Of a DNA stretch of 64,000 bases, positions 59,704 to 64,000 are shown in pieces. Where the stretch lies: positions 124,001-188,000 of the forward strand of contig NZ_BDCJ01000004.1 in the NCBI RefSeq assembly GCF_001613445.1, given 5' to 3'. Position numbers and translations under genes: made by a program. The notes beneath the pieces were generated by a model. It was given only the letters and a program-made list of their open reading frames with translations, did no database searches and was not told the DNA's origin. Position 1 is the stretch's first letter. The number at the start of each line of letters is the position of its first letter. The stretch comes from Nocardia grenadensis NBRC 108939 (GTDB lineage: Bacteria; Actinomycetota; Actinomycetes; Mycobacteriales; Mycobacteriaceae).

Positions 59704-59749
59704 CCTTCAACCACACTGAAGGCACTGTTAAGCTTCAGGCCACCTGAAG
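59704..59749 (+). promoter_or_regulatory. Tandem CTTCA/TGAAG dyads
   Basis: CCTTCA (59704-59709) with TGAAGG (59717-59722), and CTTCAGG (59733-59739) with CCTGAAG (59743-59749). The centres are 28 bases apart and share the CTTCA core. They lie directly upstream of the GTG at 59768. No regulator gene is adjacent. Confidence 0.6.
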
Positions 59750-59767
59750 GCCTAGAGGGAGCTGTTC

Positions 59768-60211
59768 GTGCACAACCTGCTGCTGTCGGTCCATGTCCTG
59801 TCCGCGATCGTTTTCATCGGAGGCCCGGCTGTGGCCACCAGTCTGTTCCCCCGCTACGCGCCGGTGTCCGGAACCGTCGCGGCGGCGACGGAACGTCATC
59901 ACGCCGTCGCCGCCGTCCTGCACCGGATCACCGGCACCTACGCCCGGCTCGGCCTGATCGTGCCCGCTGCCGGCATCGCCCTCGCGATCCTCCAGAACCG
60001 CCTGGGCGAGATCTGGATCACCATGGCGCTCGTTCTCACCACATGCGCTGCGGCGGTCGTTATGACGATGATCCACCCGATGCAGCGCCAGGCCCTCGAT
60101 ACGCCCGACGACGGGCAGCGACTGCGCACTCTCGGCATGATCACCGGCGGCTACAACGTGCTGTGGCTCATCGTCGTGGTGCTCATGATCGTGCGCCCCG
60201 GCGCCTCCTGA
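59768..60211 (+). CDS. Four-helix membrane protein (DUF2269-like)
   Basis: A 147-residue membrane protein from GTG 59768 with GAGGGAG upstream. It has four hydrophobic segments: LLLSVHVLSAIVFIGGPAVATSLF, LGLIVPAAGIALAIL, WITMALVLTTCAAAVVMTMI and a last one near GYNVLWLIVVVLMIV. The His in the first helix (SVHVLSAIVFIGG) recalls DUF2269/CopD-like small membrane proteins, possibly binding heme or metal. The rhodanese gene follows 57 bases later, so both may share the promoter with the tandem dyads. Confidence 0.78.
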   Translation: MHNLLLSVHVLSAIVFIGGPAVATSLFPRYAPVSGTVAAATERHHAVAAVLHRITGTYARLGLIVPAAGIALAILQNRLGEIWITMALVLTTCAAAVVMTMIHPMQRQALDTPDDGQRLRTLGMITGGYNVLWLIVVVLMIVRPGAS

Positions 60212-60268
60212 CCCGGCACGACCGGCGACGAGGTCACCGTGCCGACCACCCAAACGAAATGAGGACCG

Positions 60269-60616
60269 ATGAGCATTCGCCACTACCTGTACCGCGCACC
60301 TTCTCTGTCGGCGCGAGAGGCGATCGACGCCGTCCGCGACGGAGCGCTGATCGTGGATGTGCGTCGGATGTTCGAATGGAATCGCACCCACATTCCCGGC
60401 GCGCTCCACCTACCGCTCGAACAGATGACGACAGGATGGGAACAACTGCCCGACGATCGGCTGCTGATCACCTTCTGCACCGGCGGCCTGCGGTCCTACG
60501 GCGCCGCGAACCTACTCGTCGACCACGGCTTCGAGGCCGTGAACATGTCGGGCGGCCTGATCGAATGGCGGGCCGCCGGCGGCGCGCTCGAGGCGGGTGG
60601 GCTACCGGGCCGGTGA
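60269..60616 (+). CDS. Rhodanese-domain protein
   Basis: A 115-residue single rhodanese domain. ALIVDVRRMFEWNRTHIPGA (26-45) and the active-site loop ITFCTGGLRS (67-76) with Cys70 are intact, ending in VNMSGGLIEW. It would transfer sulfane sulfur or act in detoxification. GAGGA lies ahead of the ATG. Behind a small membrane protein with operator-like dyads this recalls sulfur- or stress-responsive pairs, but the link is an inference. Confidence 0.9.
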   Translation: MSIRHYLYRAPSLSAREAIDAVRDGALIVDVRRMFEWNRTHIPGALHLPLEQMTTGWEQLPDDRLLITFCTGGLRSYGAANLLVDHGFEAVNMSGGLIEWRAAGGALEAGGLPGR

Positions 60617-60958
60617 CGGCCGCCGCTCCGAAGACGGGAGTGTCCCGCGGCGAGACCTCGAACACCCCGCCCGGCCGGCACCGAAAATCAGCAATCGAGC
60701 GGCCACCACATTCTTACCCTGTACGGGCCGAACCCATTCCCATCGACTCCAGCACTTGCGCAGGTGAGCCGGAATATTGTGCGATTTCCGTGGGTCGAAC
60801 TGCCAACGTTCCGCAAATTTCCGACATGCGCATTCTCTGTCAACGGTGGTTAAGTTCTCGTTGTTCGTCTCCTCTCACAGCCCGGAAAGTGATCGAATGT
60901 TCTGTACCGGAGGAGAAAAGGAAATATCGTCCGGGCCCATGCCCAGGAGGTTGTCACC
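60617..60958. other. AT-richer leader/intergenic region
   Basis: About 340 bases, clearly lower in GC than its surroundings. No gene is seen. It ends with AGGAGG (60946-60951) eight bases before the GTG at 60959 and may contain a long untranslated leader. Confidence 0.4.
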
Positions 60959-62182
60959 GTGACCGAGACCAGCGGCGCCACGCTGCGTCCGTCCAGACTG
61001 GACCGGTTGGTCCAGCTCGACGAGAACGAGGAACTGTCCGTCGAAGACGTGCGGTCCGCAGCGCGCGAGCTAGGTCTGGCGGAGGGACAACTTCAGCAGT
61101 GGCTGACGGTTCACAGAGCGCGGCGTACTCCGCCCGCGCCGGCGGTGGTCCCGGAAGCCGCCACTCGCATCATGGGTTACCGCGACGGCGAACACCGGGA
61201 CCGGATCTCCGAAGTCGTACTGACCACCGGTGACGATGTACTGCCCCGGATACCGGACAGCGATGTCACCACATTTCGCGCCGACGCCCACCGCGAGCTG
61301 ACCGCCTCGGAATTCGCCCGCCTCGACGCGGTGTACACCGAAGGTATCGAGGCGGCCTGTCGCCGACTCACCGCGCACACCGGCCGCCCGTGCACGCACC
61401 ACCACCCGGACGGCGCCGCCGCGGCCGCACCGTTCGGTGGCCCCGGCGCCGCCGGATACCTCTCGGGCGCCCGTCCCGGGTTTCCCGAGACGAACCACCC
61501 CGGCGATCGGCGCGAAATCCTCGGGCTGTACCGGTTTCTCGGCGAACTCGCCTGCGGCAGTCCGGGCCGTGGACACACCGTGGCCCGGCTGCGCGGGGCG
61601 CAGGCCGGCTTCCTACTGCACGGTATGCGATTGGAACTGCCGCCCGACCTCAACTATTCGGTGGGCCCGGGGTTGACCACAGCGCGCATCGAGGACAGCA
61701 CCATCGACAGGATCCGCCAGCGCACCACGAACCCGGTCGACGCGGCGGCGCTCGCCACGGTGTTGTGTACCGGCGCCACCACAGTGGAACTCGGCTCGGT
61801 GCCGTGTACGGGGCTCAGCCGCGACGGGCTCGTCTTCACCGGGCCGATCGGTTACATGCAGGCCGCGGACCTGTACGTATGGGTTCTGCCGAGTCCGGTG
61901 CGGACGCTGCTGCACGAGGCCCGCGCGTACCAGGAAGCCCGCCCCGAGCCCGCGCCGAGACTGTTCGCCGGCGGCATCGGCGGTGCCGGTCGCCGCCTGC
62001 GCCAGACCGCCGCGCGGTGCGCGGTGACAATGCCGGACCTCCATCACTGGCACCACAGCTGGATTCGCGGGGCCGGGTTGCTGCGGGGGGTCGACTCACC
62101 GGAGCCCGCGCGCAACACCGATATGTTGTTCGCGCTGCGGCTCTGCCCGGATCCCGCGCCGCCGCGGAGTCGTTCGGTCTGA
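60959..62182 (+). CDS. Uncharacterised protein; tyrosine-recombinase-like C-terminal region without catalytic residues
   Basis: A 407-residue soluble protein from GTG 60959 with AGGAGG eight bases upstream. Residues about 12-52 (LDRLVQLDENEELSVEDVRS then AARELGLAEGQLQQWLTVHR) form a helix-turn-helix like those at the N-terminus of some transposase and integrase proteins. Residues about 250-370 follow the order of a tyrosine recombinase core: DAAALATVLCTGATTVELGS where the first Arg (GLR) would be expected, then VLPSPVRTLLHEARAY and LHHWHHSWI where the HxxR box would be, but the Arg and the Tyr are lacking. A middle region (about 70-210) has no recognised domain. If the likeness is real it is a catalytically dead DNA-binding descendant; confidence in the fold is low. 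Confidence 0.6.
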   Translation: MTETSGATLRPSRLDRLVQLDENEELSVEDVRSAARELGLAEGQLQQWLTVHRARRTPPAPAVVPEAATRIMGYRDGEHRDRISEVVLTTGDDVLPRIPDSDVTTFRADAHRELTASEFARLDAVYTEGIEAACRRLTAHTGRPCTHHHPDGAAAAAPFGGPGAAGYLSGARPGFPETNHPGDRREILGLYRFLGELACGSPGRGHTVARLRGAQAGFLLHGMRLELPPDLNYSVGPGLTTARIEDSTIDRIRQRTTNPVDAAALATVLCTGATTVELGSVPCTGLSRDGLVFTGPIGYMQAADLYVWVLPSPVRTLLHEARAYQEARPEPAPRLFAGGIGGAGRRLRQTAARCAVTMPDLHHWHHSWIRGAGLLRGVDSPEPARNTDMLFALRLCPDPAPPRSRSV

Positions 62183-62298
62183 TACCGCGGCGATACGATT
62201 CGCCGCCCGGCCGTGGGCGGCCGACAGGCGCAGCGGGCCGGACGCGCCGTGTCGGCGTTCGAGAAAGTCCCGGACGCCGCCGATGCCCACGGGAGTGG

Positions 62299-63087
62299 TC
62301 ACCCGGGCCATGCGCCTTCCGGGGCCGCAGCGCGGCCGGTGGTGTGCGCGGGTACGGACGGCGCGGTGGGCACGCCGTGTCCGGGGAGGACTGTCGCCAG
62401 GCCCCCGAGCACGTCGGCCGTCTGGTCCGCGGGACCGCCCCGGGTGTGCGCGGCCACTGTGAAACCGGGGCCGAACGATACCGAGGCGACCTCCTGCGGC
62501 GGGGCATCCGACCACCCCCATTTCGTGCCCTGGACACCGGGCAGCGCGCCCGTCCCCCAGTTCTGCTCGGTGCCGTCGGTGGCGCGGGGTGCGGCGGTGG
62601 CCATCCAGGACAGGATCGGTGAGGCGGGATCGGTGCGCAGTGTGGCGTCGAGGAAGTCGGCGACGTCGGCGGTACTGGTGGTGGCGCTGCCCCAGTTCGG
62701 TCCCGGCCGGGTTTCCGCCAGCCCGTATTCCGTGGCGACGGCCGCGATGGCCCGGGGGTATTTCGCCGCCACCGCGTCGGCGGCCGCATCGTCGGAATAC
62801 CGGATCATCCGCTCACCGTGGGCGAGGTCGTCCGCCGAACCGTCGCCGTGGCGCAGTGCGTAATCGGTGAGGTAGAGCTTGGCCAGCGACAGCGCGCTGC
62901 GCACCTGGTGTTCGTCGGCCGTACCCCAGTGCAGGCCGGTCAGTGAACGCACCGAGATGGTCGTGCGTGGCGCGGGCTCGCCGGCTGCGGGCGGAACCGG
63001 GACAGGTACCGGCGCCGCCCGCGCGACAGGAGGGCCGAGAGCGCAAGAGGTGACGAGTGCGGCGAAGGCAAGAGCGCGGTAGTCCAT
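62299..63087 (-). CDS. Secreted serine-hydrolase (beta-lactamase/transpeptidase-fold) protein
   Basis: A 262-residue precursor from ATG 63087 with GGGAGAGG upstream. The Sec signal peptide (about 1-25, ending ARA) is followed by a Pro/Val-rich linker. The penicillin-binding fold motifs appear in order: SLAK (67-70) as S-x-x-K, YSDD (97-100) in the S-x-N position, and GTKWGW (187-192) where K-T-G is expected. Spacing is compact, as in actinomycete proteins annotated as hypothetical with a transpeptidase-like fold. It may act on peptidoglycan or peptides outside the cell; true beta-lactamase activity is doubtful given the altered second and third motifs. Confidence 0.72.
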   Translation of the reverse strand: MDYRALAFAALVTSCALGPPVARAAPVPVPVPPAAGEPAPRTTISVRSLTGLHWGTADEHQVRSALSLAKLYLTDYALRHGDGSADDLAHGERMIRYSDDAAADAVAAKYPRAIAAVATEYGLAETRPGPNWGSATTSTADVADFLDATLRTDPASPILSWMATAAPRATDGTEQNWGTGALPGVQGTKWGWSDAPPQEVASVSFGPGFTVAAHTRGGPADQTADVLGGLATVLPGHGVPTAPSVPAHTTGRAAAPEGAWPG

Positions 63088-63247
63088 AGCCTCTCCCGGC
63101 GTCGGTGCGGGCACGGCCGGCCCGCGTCATCGACCACGTTCCCCCGGACACGGCGCACAAACTCCGGTCACGACTCATCGCGGTAACAGTCGGCGAACGG
63201 TGCAGCCAACCCGGCGGACCGACCGGCCGGATCCGCCGGCGCACCGG

Positions 63248-64000
63248 TCAAGCCCGCCCGGCCGCTGGTTCCGCCGCCGCCGGCGCGATGGCCCGCGGCC
63301 GCCGGGCGGCACCGCACAGGAGTGCCGCCACCACACACAACCCCGCGGCCACCACGAAGGCGAGATCGTAGGAACCGTGGGCGTCCCGCACATATCCCGC
63401 GCCGAACGCGGCCACCGCGGCACCGAGCTGATGCGCGGCGAACACCCAGCCGAACACCACCGGAGTCGAGGCACCGAACCAGCTGCGGCAGATCGCGATC
63501 GTCGGAGGCACGGTGGCGACCCAGTCGAGACCGTAGAAGATGATGAAGACCCAGGTGCTCGGCCCGGCGCTCGGGGAGAGCAACGCCGGGAGCAGCAGCA
63601 GTGACGCCCCGCGGCCGAGGTAGTAGATCACCAGCAGCACGCGGGGATCCACGCGATCGGTGAGCCAACCGGAGAAGACCGTGCCCGCGACATCGAAGAT
63701 CCCGATGGTGGCCAGGAGCGAGGCGGCCACCGTGACCGGCATACCGTGATCGTGCGCGGCGGGTATGAAATGTGTGCCGATCAATCCGTTCGTCGTCATG
63801 CCGCAGATGGCGAAACTCCCCGCGAGCAGCCAGAACGTGGGTACGCGGGCACCCTGCGCGAGCCCGGCCGGCGCCGTGAAGGTCGCGTCGGGCAGTGGCT
63901 CGGCGGGGGGCTCGGCTTCGCCGCCATAGGCGGTGAGGCCCATATCGCCGGGACGGTCCCGGATGAACAGCACGACCGGTGGGATCACCGCCAGCGCCGC
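63248..64000 (-). CDS. MFS transporter, 5' end outside the window
   Basis: At least 250 residues of a major facilitator; the gene continues beyond base 64000. The visible part starts in a helix ending with VVLFIRDRPGDMGL, continues with the long central loop (EAEPPAEPLPDATFTAPAGL) and six helices of the C-terminal half, including FSGWLTDRVDPRVLL as the second motif A-like loop. Features (FYGLDWVATVPPTIAICRSWFG and VFGWVFAAHQLGAAVAAFGAGY) are those of oxalate/formate-type or nitrate-type MFS proteins of actinomycetes, so an anion transporter is plausible. Ends 160 bases upstream of the secreted hydrolase gene. Confidence 0.88.
   Translation of the reverse strand, partial: AALAVIPPVVLFIRDRPGDMGLTAYGGEAEPPAEPLPDATFTAPAGLAQGARVPTFWLLAGSFAICGMTTNGLIGTHFIPAAHDHGMPVTVAASLLATIGIFDVAGTVFSGWLTDRVDPRVLLVIYYLGRGASLLLLPALLSPSAGPSTWVFIIFYGLDWVATVPPTIAICRSWFGASTPVVFGWVFAAHQLGAAVAAFGAGYVRDAHGSYDLAFVVAAGLCVVAALLCGAARRPRAIAPAAAEPAAGRA

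Noticed and set aside
1..64000. CRISPR arrays, tRNA or rRNA genes, intact insertion sequences, prophage genes
   Set aside because: No regularly spaced repeats, no cloverleaf or rRNA-like stretches, and no transposase with complete motifs were found on either strand by reading.

Overview
The window is about 68-70% GC DNA from a mycolic-acid-type actinomycete, most likely Nocardia or a close relative. The lineage markers are a SAV2177-type methyltransferase, F420-type LLM oxidoreductases, a mycobacterial-style MMPL transporter, ANTAR and STAS regulators, a mycothiol-enzyme remnant, many TetR/ArsR/LacI regulators paired with divergent operons, GTG/TTG starts, and several promoters whose -10 hexamer sits 6-7 bases before the start codon (probable leaderless mRNAs). 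No rRNA, tRNA, CRISPR array, intact insertion sequence or prophage was seen. It reads as accessory chromosomal DNA: small catabolic, efflux and stress modules, each with its own regulator.

Region by region. 1-5.2 kb: a cut membrane protein, a metallo-beta-lactamase-fold hydrolase, a DHA2 drug exporter with its overlapping TetR gene, a DUF3072 protein and an unassigned protein. 5.3-9.6 kb: an operon of short-chain dehydrogenase, saccharopine-dehydrogenase-like protein and acyl-CoA ligase, divergent from a TetR gene across tandem operators. 9.8-16.2 kb: a DUF4126 membrane protein, a hydrolase that has lost its serine, a PAS-GGDEF protein, a non-canonical terpene synthase, a secreted protein, a winged-helix gene remnant and a glycine-rich membrane protein. 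16.2-22.1 kb: a 38-bp perfect palindrome, an ABC-F ATPase, the helicase HrpB and a lipoprotein. 22.1-29.9 kb: a decayed solute-binding gene, a GntR-TetR hybrid regulator with three CTAG-centred sites facing a flavin monooxygenase operon, then a TetR/MMPL pair with two oppositely oriented 20-bp operators.

30.2-35.5 kb is a catabolic patch: an LLM oxidoreductase behind a MerR-type promoter, a second LLM oxidoreductase divergent from an EthD-domain protein, and a short-chain dehydrogenase operon (with a broken reductase gene) divergent from a TetR gene. 35.6-37.2 kb holds an exported peptidase behind a 20-bp tandem repeat and an ECF-sigma-like promoter. 37.3-45.3 kb is the most coherent system: a six-gene operon (CaiB CoA-transferase, MHS transporter, MaoC hydratase, aldehyde dehydrogenase, a solute-binding-fold protein with no signal peptide, FAH-family enzyme) with four consecutive 4-nt overlaps, divergent from a LacI regulator across abutting operators. 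It looks like a complete uptake-to-central-metabolism pathway for an unidentified (sugar) acid.

45.5-64 kb is mixed: an acetyltransferase-like protein, a fused flavin-reductase-like protein, an aldehyde dehydrogenase, remnants of mycothiol-isomerase and CGNR genes, a Nudix protein, an ArsR/imine-reductase pair, CBS and DUF3303-like stress proteins, a protein with two PAP2 domains, a second Nudix protein, a methyltransferase, STAS and GAF-ANTAR regulators, a membrane protein/rhodanese pair behind tandem dyads, a tyrosine-recombinase-like protein without catalytic residues, a secreted serine-hydrolase-like protein and a cut MFS transporter. All functions are read from motifs by eye; no database search was possible.
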